From: Chloroflexota bacterium
Lineage (GTDB): Bacteria > Chloroflexota > Dehalococcoidia > UBA2979
NCBI GenBank assembly: GCA_009839925.1
Contig: VXOS01000142.1
Span: 69,110 to 127,824 of the forward strand
Direction: 5' to 3'
DNA: 58,715 nucleotides
Positions 45,340-53,929 of this stretch are shown piece by piece; position 1 is the first letter of the stretch, and every line of letters begins with the position of its first letter. A program made the position numbers and the translations under genes. Below the pieces are notes generated by a model. That model had not been told where the DNA came from and did no database searches. It saw only the letters and a program-made list of their open reading frames with translations.

Positions 45340-46653
45340 ATGAACTCGAACGCGGCGCGTAACGCCCTCGTCGCCGTGCTCTCGGCGCTGATCGGCGTGC
45401 TGCTCCTCGCGGCCGGGTTCCTCGCCGCCGTGATCGTCTTCGACGAAGGTGACGAGGTCGCGGCCCCCGCCGCCGTCGCCGAGGTGACCGCCACTCCGGT
45501 GGCGGACCCCACCGAGACGCCTGAGTCCGCCTCCATCGAGGACGGCGGCACGATCCACTCGGGGATCTTCGAGGAGATCATCGACATCCTCGAAGAGGAC
45601 TTCGTCGACCCGGATCGCATCGACCGCCAGTACCTGTTCGAGGGCGCGATCGGCGGTATCTTCACCGCCCTCAACGACCCCCACTCGACCTATATCGACC
45701 CGCGAACGTTCCAGGTCTCGCGGGGCGACTTCCGGGGTGCCTTCCAGGGCATCGGCGCGACGATCGCGCAGCAGGACAATTATGTCGTGATCGTCCGCCC
45801 GCTGCCCGGCACGCCCGCCGAGCGCGCCGGCATCCAGCCGGGCGACGTCATCCTCGAGGTGGACGGCGAGTCCGCCGAGGGCTGGAGCGTCGAGAAGGCC
45901 GTGCTGCGCATCCGCGGGCGCACCGGCACGACCGTCGAACTGCTGGTCCGGCACAGCGACGGCAGCGAGGAACTGATCCCGATCACGCGCGACGAGATCC
46001 TCGTGGCCTCGGTCGGCACCGCGCCGCCGGGCGGCGTGCTCAAGGACAGCGACGACAACGAGGTCACGGACCTCGCGTACATCCGCATCAGCACCTTCAC
46101 CGCGCGCACGCCCACCGAGTTGCGGCAGGCGATCGAGGCGGCCGGCGACGTCAAGGGGCTGGTCCTCGACGTGCGCAGCAACCCCGGCGGCCTGCTGGTG
46201 GAGACCGCGCAGGTGGCCGACATGTTCCTCGACGGCGGCACGATCCTCGTGCAGGTCGATCGCGACGGGAACGAGCAGGTCTACGACGCGCAGCCGGGCG
46301 CGTTCACGGATCTGCCGATCGCGATCCTGCAGGACGAGTTCTCCGCTTCCGGCTCCGAGCTGCTGGCGGCTGCGCTCCAGGAGAACGGCCGCGCGATCGT
46401 GGTCGGCGCGAACTCCTTCGGCAAGGGCACCGTCAGCCACGCCCGCGACCTCAGCAACGGCGGCGCCGTCTACGTCTCGATCGCGCGCTGGCTGACGCCC
46501 GATCGCAACCTCATCGAGGGTCGCGGCGTTATTCCCGACATCGAGGTGGAGTTGACCGTGGAGGACATCGAGGAGCGGCGCGACGTGGCCCTGTTCCGGG
46601 CAATCGACGCGCTGCGGGCGCAGGTCGAGTCGCAGAGCTCGGCCAGCTCGTAG
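45340..46653 (+). CDS. S41 family C-terminal processing peptidase, copy 2
   Basis: Same architecture as the previous gene: LPGTPAERAGIQPGDVILEVDGESA; LQDEFSASGSELLAAALQENGRAIVVGANSFGKGTVS. Confidence 0.92.
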   Translation: MNSNAARNALVAVLSALIGVLLLAAGFLAAVIVFDEGDEVAAPAAVAEVTATPVADPTETPESASIEDGGTIHSGIFEEIIDILEEDFVDPDRIDRQYLFEGAIGGIFTALNDPHSTYIDPRTFQVSRGDFRGAFQGIGATIAQQDNYVVIVRPLPGTPAERAGIQPGDVILEVDGESAEGWSVEKAVLRIRGRTGTTVELLVRHSDGSEELIPITRDEILVASVGTAPPGGVLKDSDDNEVTDLAYIRISTFTARTPTELRQAIEAAGDVKGLVLDVRSNPGGLLVETAQVADMFLDGGTILVQVDRDGNEQVYDAQPGAFTDLPIAILQDEFSASGSELLAAALQENGRAIVVGANSFGKGTVSHARDLSNGGAVYVSIARWLTPDRNLIEGRGVIPDIEVELTVEDIEERRDVALFRAIDALRAQVESQSSASS

Positions 46654-46729
46654 TTATGTAGCCTCTGTAGTTACTTCCCTCCCCGCCCACGCGCACCGTC
46701 GCGGGCGGCGTCGCCGGGAGAGCAGCGCC

Positions 46730-47218
46730 ATGGCAAAGCGATCACGCGGGCAACGCAAGGCACGCGACGGAGGCGCCGTCGCGACGAATCGCCGCGCCCG
46801 CTACGACTACGAGATCACACAGCGCCTCGAGGCCGGTCTGGTGCTCACCGGCTCCGAGATCAAGTCGATCCGCGCCGGCCAGGCGAACATCGCCGAGGGC
46901 TTCGGGCGCTTCCAGGACGGCGAGCTGTGGCTCTACAATGTACATATCGCTCCGTACGCGGCGGCCCGAGAGAACCACGAGCCAACGCGTCCGCGAAAGC
47001 TGCTGCTGCATCGCGGCGAGCTGAACCGGCTGGAGCGAGCGCTGCGCGAGCAGCCCGGCATGACCCTGGTCCCGCTGCGGCTCTACCTGACCCGCGGGCT
47101 GGCCAAGGTCGAGGTCGGGCTCGGTCGCGGCCGTCGCCGCTACGACAAGCGGCAGGCGATCGCGACGCGCGAGGCCGAGCGGACGATGCAGCGGGCGCTG
47201 CGCAGGGAGATGCGCTGA
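46730..47218 (+). CDS. smpB: SsrA-binding protein
   Basis: NRRARYDYEITQRLEAGLVLTGSEIKSIRAGQANIAEGFGRFQDGELWLYNVHIAPYA. Confidence 0.95.
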   Translation: MAKRSRGQRKARDGGAVATNRRARYDYEITQRLEAGLVLTGSEIKSIRAGQANIAEGFGRFQDGELWLYNVHIAPYAAARENHEPTRPRKLLLHRGELNRLERALREQPGMTLVPLRLYLTRGLAKVEVGLGRGRRRYDKRQAIATREAERTMQRALRREMR

Positions 47219-47269
47219 GCCCTCCGCAGCGGAGGCAAGGCCGGACGCCGGGCGGCGCGACAGCAACGT

Positions 47270-47624
47270 GGGGACGATAGGAGTCGACAGGAGTCTACGG
47301 ACACGGATTGCGGGCCGAGGCGCCACCACCCTCGTTAAACAGGTGGCAAAACGTAACTGGCGAACGAGAACTCGCCCTCGCCGCCTAATCAGGCGGTGAC
47401 GTCGCCCCCGGGCTCAGCCCGGCAGACCGGGAGGCGGCGACGTAACGCCGGGCTGCACCCGCGAAGGCGCGCCACAGGTCTCGCGGCCAAGATTACTGGG
47501 GCTGGCCGGCCCACCCCTCGTCGGTGAAGGCAGGCCGGTGAGATCTTCTCACCGACTACGCCCGTAGCAGATCCGTGACGGACGCTCGCTGGACGGGGAG
47601 TTCGATTCTCCCCCGTCTCCACCA
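47270..47624 (+). ncRNA. ssrA: tmRNA (ssrA); predicted tag GERELALAA
   Basis: 5' GGGGACGATAGGAGTCGACAGG; tag ORF GGC GAA CGA GAA CTC GCC CTC GCC GCC TAA (47359-47388); 3' GGGGAGTTCGATTCTCCCCCGTCTCCACCA; acceptor ends pair. Confidence 0.93.
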
Positions 47625-47667
47625 CAATCAATCCGCCCGAGGCCTGTTGGTTTCTCGAGGCTCACCC

Positions 47668-47693
47668 GAGACCGCCGGGGGCCCGGCGGTCTC
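47668..47693 (+). terminator. Strong hairpin downstream of ssrA
   Basis: GAGACCGCCGGG-GG-CCCGGCGGTCTC, perfect 12-bp inverted repeat followed by TGCTTGT. Confidence 0.6.
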
Positions 47694-47746
47694 TGCTTGT
47701 ACCCGGACTCGCTCACTGGATGCGGGCGAGAGCAGGCGGCGCGGCC

Positions 47747-50230
47747 CTACCCCCGCGGCCGGGCGGCGGCGAGCTTCTCGCGCTGGCGCTCTTCGGCGGC
47801 CAGCGCGGCCGCGTCCTCGCCGCCCTCGTCAGGCCAGCCGACGATGCCGGCCTCCTTGAAGCCGTCGATCTCCGCGGGCGCGTAGCCGAGTTCCTCGAGG
47901 ATCGGGCGGGTGTGCTCGCCGGGCTCGCAGGCGGGACCGATGGTCGCCGGGGCGCTGTCGAGGGTGACGATCGGGCCGTGCCGCCAGTACTCCCCGAACG
48001 TCGGGTGACTGACGTCGACGGTGAAGCCCAGCTCGCGGTTGGCCTCGTTCCCGGCGAACTCGGCCACGTTGGCCGCGTCGGCGCGGACGCAGGCGACGTC
48101 GCGGGCGGCGAGGTCGCGCTCCCACTCGTCGGCGCCGCGCCCGAGGAACGCCTCGGCGAGCGCTGCCGCGAGCGCCTCGCCGTGCTGTTCGCGCGCATCG
48201 GCGCTGGCGAACCGCGGGTCGGCGAGCCACTCCTCGCGCCCCAGCTCCGCGCAGAGCGCGCGCCACTCGGGCTCGAACGGGGCGGCGAGGAAGACCCAGG
48301 CGTCATCGGCGGTGCGGTACAGCCGGTAGAGCGGCCCCTGCCCCAGCAGGTCGGCGTCGGGCTGCTGGCGTCGCGGCACGTCCGGACCACGGACGGCGCC
48401 GTCGGCGTTGGCGTAGAGGTTCGAGGCGATCATCGTCGTGAGCTGGTACTGGCCGACGCCCAGCTCCTCGGCGACGCGCAGGCCCAGCAGCAAACTGCTC
48501 CCGAGGCCGAGCGCCGCGTTGACGTCGGGGTTGCCCTCGTTCGCGTTCATCAGGCGCCAGGCCTTGCGCTTGAGCTCGTCCATCGGCAGCTCGGCGTCGT
48601 CGGCGTGGAGCTCGCTCGGCGGCATCTGCTGGATCGCGCCGCCGCCGAGGGCGCCCGCGATCGGATGCATCGCCGGCTTGTACGAGTAGGGGCCGGAGTC
48701 CCCGTAGGAGGCGCCGTAGTGGTAGACGACGCGAGGGTTGAGGTCGCGCGCCTGCTCGTAGCCGATGCCTAACCGCTCGGCGACGCCGGGGCGGAAGTTG
48801 TGCATGACAACGTCCGCGCGCGCCAGCAGCCGATGGATGATCTGCTGGCCCTCCGCCGTCTTGAGGTTGACCCCGATGCTCTCCTTGCCCCCGGTGGTCT
48901 TGTAGAACAGCATCCGCCCCGCCGTGTAGCGGCTGACCTCGCCCTCGGGCGGCTCGACCTTGATCACGCGCGCCCCGAGGTCGGCGAGCAACGCGCTCCC
49001 GAACGGCGTCGCGTAGAAGGTCGAGAAGTCGACGACCAACGTCCCCTCGAGAGGCGCGGCGGGTGCGGGGCCGGGCTCGCCCGGCTGCACGGCCGTCCAG
49101 CTCCCGGCGTCGATGCCGTTGGCCGAGCCGAGCGAGGGCGCTCCCCGGTCGGGCGCCGCCGGGGTCTCGGTCTGGCGCACGATCGGGCCGACCTGCTCGA
49201 CGCCGTCGATCTCGATGATGTGCTCGTTGTGCCGGACCTGGGGATGGTCGAACGCGTCGGGCGCTTCGAAGAGCGGCTCGATGGCGATGTCGCGCTCGGC
49301 GTCGAAGATCGGCTTCCATTCGGCCCAGGTCCGCTGACGGACGCGCTCGAGCACGGCCTCCCACACGTCCTCGCTGTCCCTCGCGTCCTTGAGCGCGGGG
49401 AGGTCGGCGAAGCGCGGCTCGGAGTAGAGGTCGGTGAGTCCGAGGGCGTTCATCTGCGCCATGAACAGGTGCGGCAGGGTGTTCGCGAACTGTAGCCAGA
49501 CGCCGTCCCTCGTGACCGCTGTGAGGTAGTTGGGACGCGGGATCTGGTGCTGGATCGCGCCCCAGGACCCGAGCCTGTCGGCAGCGAGCGGGTCGGCCCC
49601 GGCGGCCTGCAGGGCGAACCAGCGCAGCATGTCGTAGGCGGTGGTGCCCTGGAGCAGGCTCGTCTCGACGTGCGTGCCTCGATTGGTCTGTCGCCGCACG
49701 TGCAAGGCGGCGAGGATCCCCTGCAGCGCCGCGTGGAGCGCGCCGTAGCTTGCCGACGGCACGGCGGCGAAGACCGGGCCGCCTCGCTCGGGCAGCAGGC
49801 TCGAGAACTCGAGCATGCGCCCGGTCAGCGCCGAGACGATGCCCTCGTAACCCTTGAGGTGCGCCCAGGGGCCGCGCGCGCCGAAGCCTGTGATCGAGCC
49901 GTAGACGAGCGCCGGGTTGAGTTCCCGGGCGTCCTCGTAGCCGAGGCCGAGCCGCGTCATCACGCCAGGCCGGAAGTTCTCGATCAGCACGTCGGCCGTT
50001 GCGACCAGTTCGCGCGCGGTAGCTCGTCCGGCCTCGGACTTGAGGTCGAGGACGCGGCTGCCCTTGCCACGGTTCCAGAAGCCCCACGCGGGGCGCCCGC
50101 GGTACGGATCGCCCGATGGCGGCTCGATCTTGACGACCTCCGCTCCGTAGTCGGCGAGGATCGTGCTGACGAGGTTGCCGTGCATGCCCCGCGTGAAGTC
50201 GAGGACGCGCAGTCCGCTACAGGCCAGCAT
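47747..50230 (-). CDS. Double-domain CaiB/BaiF (class III) CoA-transferase (two fused halves)
   Basis: Half 1 GLRVLDFTRGMHGNLVSTILADYGAEVVKIEPPSGDPYRG; half 2 LVVDFSTFYATPFGSALLADLGARVIKVEPPEGEVSRY...ADVVMHNFRPGVAERLGIGYEQARDLNPRVVYH. Confidence 0.9.
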   Translation of the reverse strand: MLACSGLRVLDFTRGMHGNLVSTILADYGAEVVKIEPPSGDPYRGRPAWGFWNRGKGSRVLDLKSEAGRATARELVATADVLIENFRPGVMTRLGLGYEDARELNPALVYGSITGFGARGPWAHLKGYEGIVSALTGRMLEFSSLLPERGGPVFAAVPSASYGALHAALQGILAALHVRRQTNRGTHVETSLLQGTTAYDMLRWFALQAAGADPLAADRLGSWGAIQHQIPRPNYLTAVTRDGVWLQFANTLPHLFMAQMNALGLTDLYSEPRFADLPALKDARDSEDVWEAVLERVRQRTWAEWKPIFDAERDIAIEPLFEAPDAFDHPQVRHNEHIIEIDGVEQVGPIVRQTETPAAPDRGAPSLGSANGIDAGSWTAVQPGEPGPAPAAPLEGTLVVDFSTFYATPFGSALLADLGARVIKVEPPEGEVSRYTAGRMLFYKTTGGKESIGVNLKTAEGQQIIHRLLARADVVMHNFRPGVAERLGIGYEQARDLNPRVVYHYGASYGDSGPYSYKPAMHPIAGALGGGAIQQMPPSELHADDAELPMDELKRKAWRLMNANEGNPDVNAALGLGSSLLLGLRVAEELGVGQYQLTTMIASNLYANADGAVRGPDVPRRQQPDADLLGQGPLYRLYRTADDAWVFLAAPFEPEWRALCAELGREEWLADPRFASADAREQHGEALAAALAEAFLGRGADEWERDLAARDVACVRADAANVAEFAGNEANRELGFTVDVSHPTFGEYWRHGPIVTLDSAPATIGPACEPGEHTRPILEELGYAPAEIDGFKEAGIVGWPDEGGEDAAALAAEERQREKLAAARPRG

Positions 50231-50259
50231 CACGGTCGTCACCCTTCGCGCGCGTCTGC

Positions 50260-52593
50260 TCAGCGGCAGATTACCTCGAAGGCGTAGCCGCGACCCGTCA
50301 GGCCCTCGATCACGGTCTCGAGGGCGGCGACGGTCTGCGAGCGCTCGCCGCCTCCGTCGTGCATCAGGATGATCGCGCCCGGCCGCACGTTGGCGAGGAT
50401 GTGCGAGGCGATCTGCTCCGCCCCCGGCCGCCGCCAGTCCTGCGGGTCGACCGACCAGAGGACGATCGACTTGCCGAGCTCGGCGGCGGTGCGGACGGCG
50501 CGCTCGTTCGTAGCGGCGTACGGCGGCCGCAGACACTCGATCGGGTCGACACTCGTCCCCGCGACGGCGTGGAGGGCGTCATCCGTGCTCGTCACCTGCG
50601 CGACGATGTCCTCGCGGTCCGCCTTGCTCAGCCAGATGTGGTCGAAGGTGTGGTTCTCGGCCTCGTGTCCGCCCTCGACCATGCGCTCGATGATCGTCGG
50701 GTACCTGGCGACGTTCTGGCCGAGCACGAAGAAGGTCGCCGTCACCCGGTAGCGCTCGAGCACGTCGAGCACCGCGGGTGTCCACGTGGGGTGCGGTCCG
50801 TCGTCGAAGGTCAGGTAGGCCAGCGGCGCGCCTGCCCGGTTGTGCGCCGGAGGGTGCGCCGGGTCCGCCCGATCCGGCGGCTCCTCGACGGGTTCGGGCT
50901 GCTGCCAGGCGGCCTCGACGGCGTCCCAGGTCGCGCGGTCGACGACGCCTGTCGGCTCGAGGTCGGCGCGGAGCTGGATGCGGATCACCGCCTCGCGGGT
51001 CGCCGTGTTGTAGACGTCGTAGTAGCGGCCGGGGTTGAGGAACCCGAGCCCCGGAACGCGCGCGAGTCGCTGCTGCAGCGCGCGCACGGCGCGCCCGCGA
51101 TCGCCCGCGCCGATCGTGTTGCCGCCGGCGAGGCGCTCCGGCGACGGCGCGGGCAGCAGCTCGTCAGCCGACGGCGCCTCCGGATGCACGCCGGGCGCGC
51201 GCTCGGCGGATTCGAGGAACGCCGCCAGTTCGTGCAGGTAGTCGTCATCGGGGGAGAGTTCGATCGCCCTCGAGGCCGCTTCGCGCGCCCGGTCCAGCTG
51301 GTCCGGCGAAGCGAGCGCGAAGGCCAGCGCGCGAACCGCGTGGATCGCCGCGTCGTCGGGCCGCTGCTCAAGCGCGCGCTCGCTGTAGTCGAGGAGCGTG
51401 ACGGCCATCGTCGTGAGGTCGTGCTCGGCGGCCGTGTCGATGATGAGCGGTCCGTTGAGAGCGAACGCCTGGGCAGGTGGGTGTCCGCGTTTCAGATCGA
51501 GCGCTGCCGCGTACTCCCCGGCGAGCACGTGGGTGAGCAGCGGTTGCCCGGGCGATCCCGCGTGCCCGAGGCGCGCCGCCGCCACCTGGTTCACGAGGAT
51601 CGAGAGCCAGCGCAGCCCGTCGTGACCGGGAACCTCGCCGGCCGCATGCACGGCGCGCGCCGCAGCCTCGCGCCAGAGATGGGCCTCCGCGAGCGCCACG
51701 ACGAACGCCGCGTCCGTCGTGGCATCCGGTGAAAGGCCGGACGGAACCGCGAGCTGCACGGGGCTCATGTCGCTGCCGTCCCAGCGGTAGATCTGGAGCG
51801 CGTGCTCCTCGACGGCGCAGGCGTAGCAGAACACGTAGGGGTTCGAGTCGTTGAGCACGAATTCGGGCAGGCCGTCTCCGTCGAGGTCCGTGATCTCGCC
51901 GGCGTTCGGCCGCGAGCTGATGTGCGAGAGCGCCGTGGAGAGGCGGGCGCCGTCGAAGCGGATCACATCGAACGTCCCGGCGTGCGCCCCTGTCGGTCCG
52001 CGGATTACGATCCAGGCGCTGCCGGGCACGGCGTCGATCGTGACGAGCTCGACCTGCTCCGTGCGCTGTGGCGCCGTGTCGATCTCGATGCGGCCGATCT
52101 CCTCGGACCAGGTTCCGTCGTCGCCGAGCCGGTGGACTGCGACGATGTGGAAGAAGTTGATCGGGTCGCCGTCGTCGTTCACGTAGAACGGCTGCGGTCC
52201 GTTCGTGACCACGGCCCAGTACGCCCCGTCCGCGTCTTCCACGCCAAGGTCCAGTGCGCTCGCCGTCAGCTCGTTCTCGCCGAACTCCTCGGTGATGGCG
52301 TCGAGCACGATCGAGGCGACTTCGTCGGCAAGCTCCTCGGCGCTCGGTGTCGGCTCCGGCGTCGGAGTGGGAGCGGGCGTCGCGGTCGGCGTGGGTGTCG
52401 GCGCAGGTGTCGGGCTTGGCGCGGCCGTCGGCGAGGGGCTCGCTGCGGCGGTTGCGGTCGGGCTCGGCGCGCTCGTCGGCGAACGCGCCTCCGTGGCAAC
52501 GGTGATCGGCGCGGGTTCGTCGCCCCCCTCGCAGCCGGCGAGGACGGTACCTGTCAGCAGCAGCGCGGCAGCGAGGGCAGTCCGGGCGTTCAT
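50260..52593 (-). CDS. Lipoprotein-like multidomain polysaccharide deacetylase (linker, repeat-like middle, peptidoglycan-binding-like, NodB domain)
   Basis: Lipobox LTGTVLAGCEGG; TPTPTATPAPTP linker; LTFDDGPHPTWTPAVLDVLERY, NHTFDH, RPPYAATNERAV; ALQQRLARVPGLGFLNPGRYYDVYNTATREAVIRIQLRADLEPTGVVDRATW. Confidence 0.88.
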   Translation of the reverse strand: MNARTALAAALLLTGTVLAGCEGGDEPAPITVATEARSPTSAPSPTATAAASPSPTAAPSPTPAPTPTPTATPAPTPTPEPTPSAEELADEVASIVLDAITEEFGENELTASALDLGVEDADGAYWAVVTNGPQPFYVNDDGDPINFFHIVAVHRLGDDGTWSEEIGRIEIDTAPQRTEQVELVTIDAVPGSAWIVIRGPTGAHAGTFDVIRFDGARLSTALSHISSRPNAGEITDLDGDGLPEFVLNDSNPYVFCYACAVEEHALQIYRWDGSDMSPVQLAVPSGLSPDATTDAAFVVALAEAHLWREAAARAVHAAGEVPGHDGLRWLSILVNQVAAARLGHAGSPGQPLLTHVLAGEYAAALDLKRGHPPAQAFALNGPLIIDTAAEHDLTTMAVTLLDYSERALEQRPDDAAIHAVRALAFALASPDQLDRAREAASRAIELSPDDDYLHELAAFLESAERAPGVHPEAPSADELLPAPSPERLAGGNTIGAGDRGRAVRALQQRLARVPGLGFLNPGRYYDVYNTATREAVIRIQLRADLEPTGVVDRATWDAVEAAWQQPEPVEEPPDRADPAHPPAHNRAGAPLAYLTFDDGPHPTWTPAVLDVLERYRVTATFFVLGQNVARYPTIIERMVEGGHEAENHTFDHIWLSKADREDIVAQVTSTDDALHAVAGTSVDPIECLRPPYAATNERAVRTAAELGKSIVLWSVDPQDWRRPGAEQIASHILANVRPGAIILMHDGGGERSQTVAALETVIEGLTGRGYAFEVICR

Positions 52594-52630
52594 CGGGTCG
52601 AACCTAGCACGCGAACGCTACTATCGGTGC

Positions 52631-53497
52631 ATGACGCCGCCCGCACGGATAAAGGTCGAGGAGACGCCTGCACGCAGGCTGCTGACGCCCACCGGCGGCT
52701 ACCTCTCTGCCTTCTCGCACACGCTCAACCCCTACGCGGGCTGCGCCTTCGGCGATCGCGGCTGCGGGGTCTACTGCTACGTCGCCGAGTCGCCGATCGG
52801 GCGCTTCGCCGAGCGGCCGTGGGGCCGCTGGCTGCGCGTCAAAACGAACGCCGCCGAGGCCCTGCGCCGCGAGCTGGAGCGCCGGCCGCGCCTCGAGGAC
52901 GTGCGCATCTTCATGAGCTCCGCGACCGACCCCTACCAGCCCGCGGAGTCCCGCTACCGCGTCACTCGCTCGATCCTCGAGGTCTTTCGCGAGTTCCCGG
53001 TCGGCCTGCTGCTGCTGCAGACGCGCTCCCCGCTCGTCGAGCGCGATCTCGACCTGCTGGCCGGGCTGCCGTTCGTCTGGCTCTCGATGACCGTCGAGAC
53101 GGACGACGACGAGGTGCGGCGCGCCCTCACGCCGACCTGCCCGAGCATCGAGCGGCGCCTCGCGGCGATGCGCCGGGCGCGTTCGCACGGCATCGCCGTG
53201 CAGGCGGCGATCAGCCCAGTGCTGCCGCACGACCGCGAGCGCTTCGCCGAGCTGATCGACGGGGCCGCCGACCGGGTGGTCGTCGACACCTTCGTCGGAG
53301 ACGGCGCGAGCGGACGGCGCACGGCGGCGCGGCCCCTCCCCGCCTGCTTCGCCGACCTCGGCTACGGCGACTGGCGCGACGAGCGGTCCGCCCGGGCGCT
53401 GTACGAGGAGCTGCGAACGCGACTGGGCCCCGAGCACGTCGGCTGGTCCGTCGAGGGCTTCAACGAGCTTGCGAGGCCCGTTGTGGCGGGCGTGTAG
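52631..53497 (+). CDS. SPL-like radical SAM protein
   Basis: LNPYAGCAFGDRGCGVYCYVAES; FMSSATDPYQPAESRYRVTRSILEVF; LQTRSPLVERDLDLL. Confidence 0.88.
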   Translation: MTPPARIKVEETPARRLLTPTGGYLSAFSHTLNPYAGCAFGDRGCGVYCYVAESPIGRFAERPWGRWLRVKTNAAEALRRELERRPRLEDVRIFMSSATDPYQPAESRYRVTRSILEVFREFPVGLLLLQTRSPLVERDLDLLAGLPFVWLSMTVETDDDEVRRALTPTCPSIERRLAAMRRARSHGIAVQAAISPVLPHDRERFAELIDGAADRVVVDTFVGDGASGRRTAARPLPACFADLGYGDWRDERSARALYEELRTRLGPEHVGWSVEGFNELARPVVAGV

Positions 53498-53512
53498 TTA
53501 TGTCACTTATGT
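53498..53512 (+). promoter_or_regulatory. Recurrent motif TTATGTCACTTATGT (tandem hexamer, 9-nt period)
   Basis: Related copies: 43489-43503 (-) TTATGTAACGTATGT; 46654-46668 (+) TTATGTAGCCTCTGT; 42616-42630 (-) TTATGTCGCTATCCG. Confidence 0.4.
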
Positions 53513-53521
53513 GGAGAAAAC

Positions 53522-53919
53522 GGCCAGGGGGCCTGTAAGCCGAATTCTGTACCGCCCTCGCAACGAGGACGGCGACGGCCATCCATCTAGGACGGCGGTT
53601 GCCCGCCGCCTCCAGCGGCCTACCCGGGAGCGGAGCCGGACGCCCCTGCCGTGCAGAGCACGGCGCGCTCCCCTATTTGGCCTTGCTCCGGGCGGGGTTT
53701 GCCCGGCCGCCCCGTCTCCGGGACGCCGGTGCGCTCTTACCGCACCATTTCACCCTTACCCCCGCGCCCCGAGGAGCGCGGTGGCGGTATGTTTCTGTGG
53801 CACTTTCCGTCGGCTCGCGCCGCCCGGCCGTTAGCCGGCGCCCTGTCCGGAGGAGTTCGGACTTTCCTCCCGCGGCCCGCCCGAAGGCGTTCCGCCGGCG
53901 GCCGTCCGGCCCCCTGGCC
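53522..53919 (-). ncRNA. rnpB: RNase P RNA (bacterial)
   Basis: Reverse-complement signatures CCTGTAAGCCGAATTCTGT, CCTTGCTCCGGGCGGGGTTTGCC, CCGCACCATTTCACCCTTACC, TTCGGACTTTCCTC; P1 arms GGCCAGGGGGCC (53522-53533) / GGCCCCCTGGCC (53908-53919). Confidence 0.93.
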
Positions 53920-53929
53920 ACCTTCGATC

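Noticed and set aside
47590-47624. Independent tRNA gene from the T-arm-like GGGGAGTTCGATTCTCCCC and CCA
   Set aside because: This is the 3' tRNA-like end of tmRNA, pairing with the 5' end at 47270.
53673-53921. 82-aa minus-strand and overlapping plus-strand ORFs in 53.5-53.9 kb
   Set aside because: The region is RNase P RNA; the ORFs are spurious.
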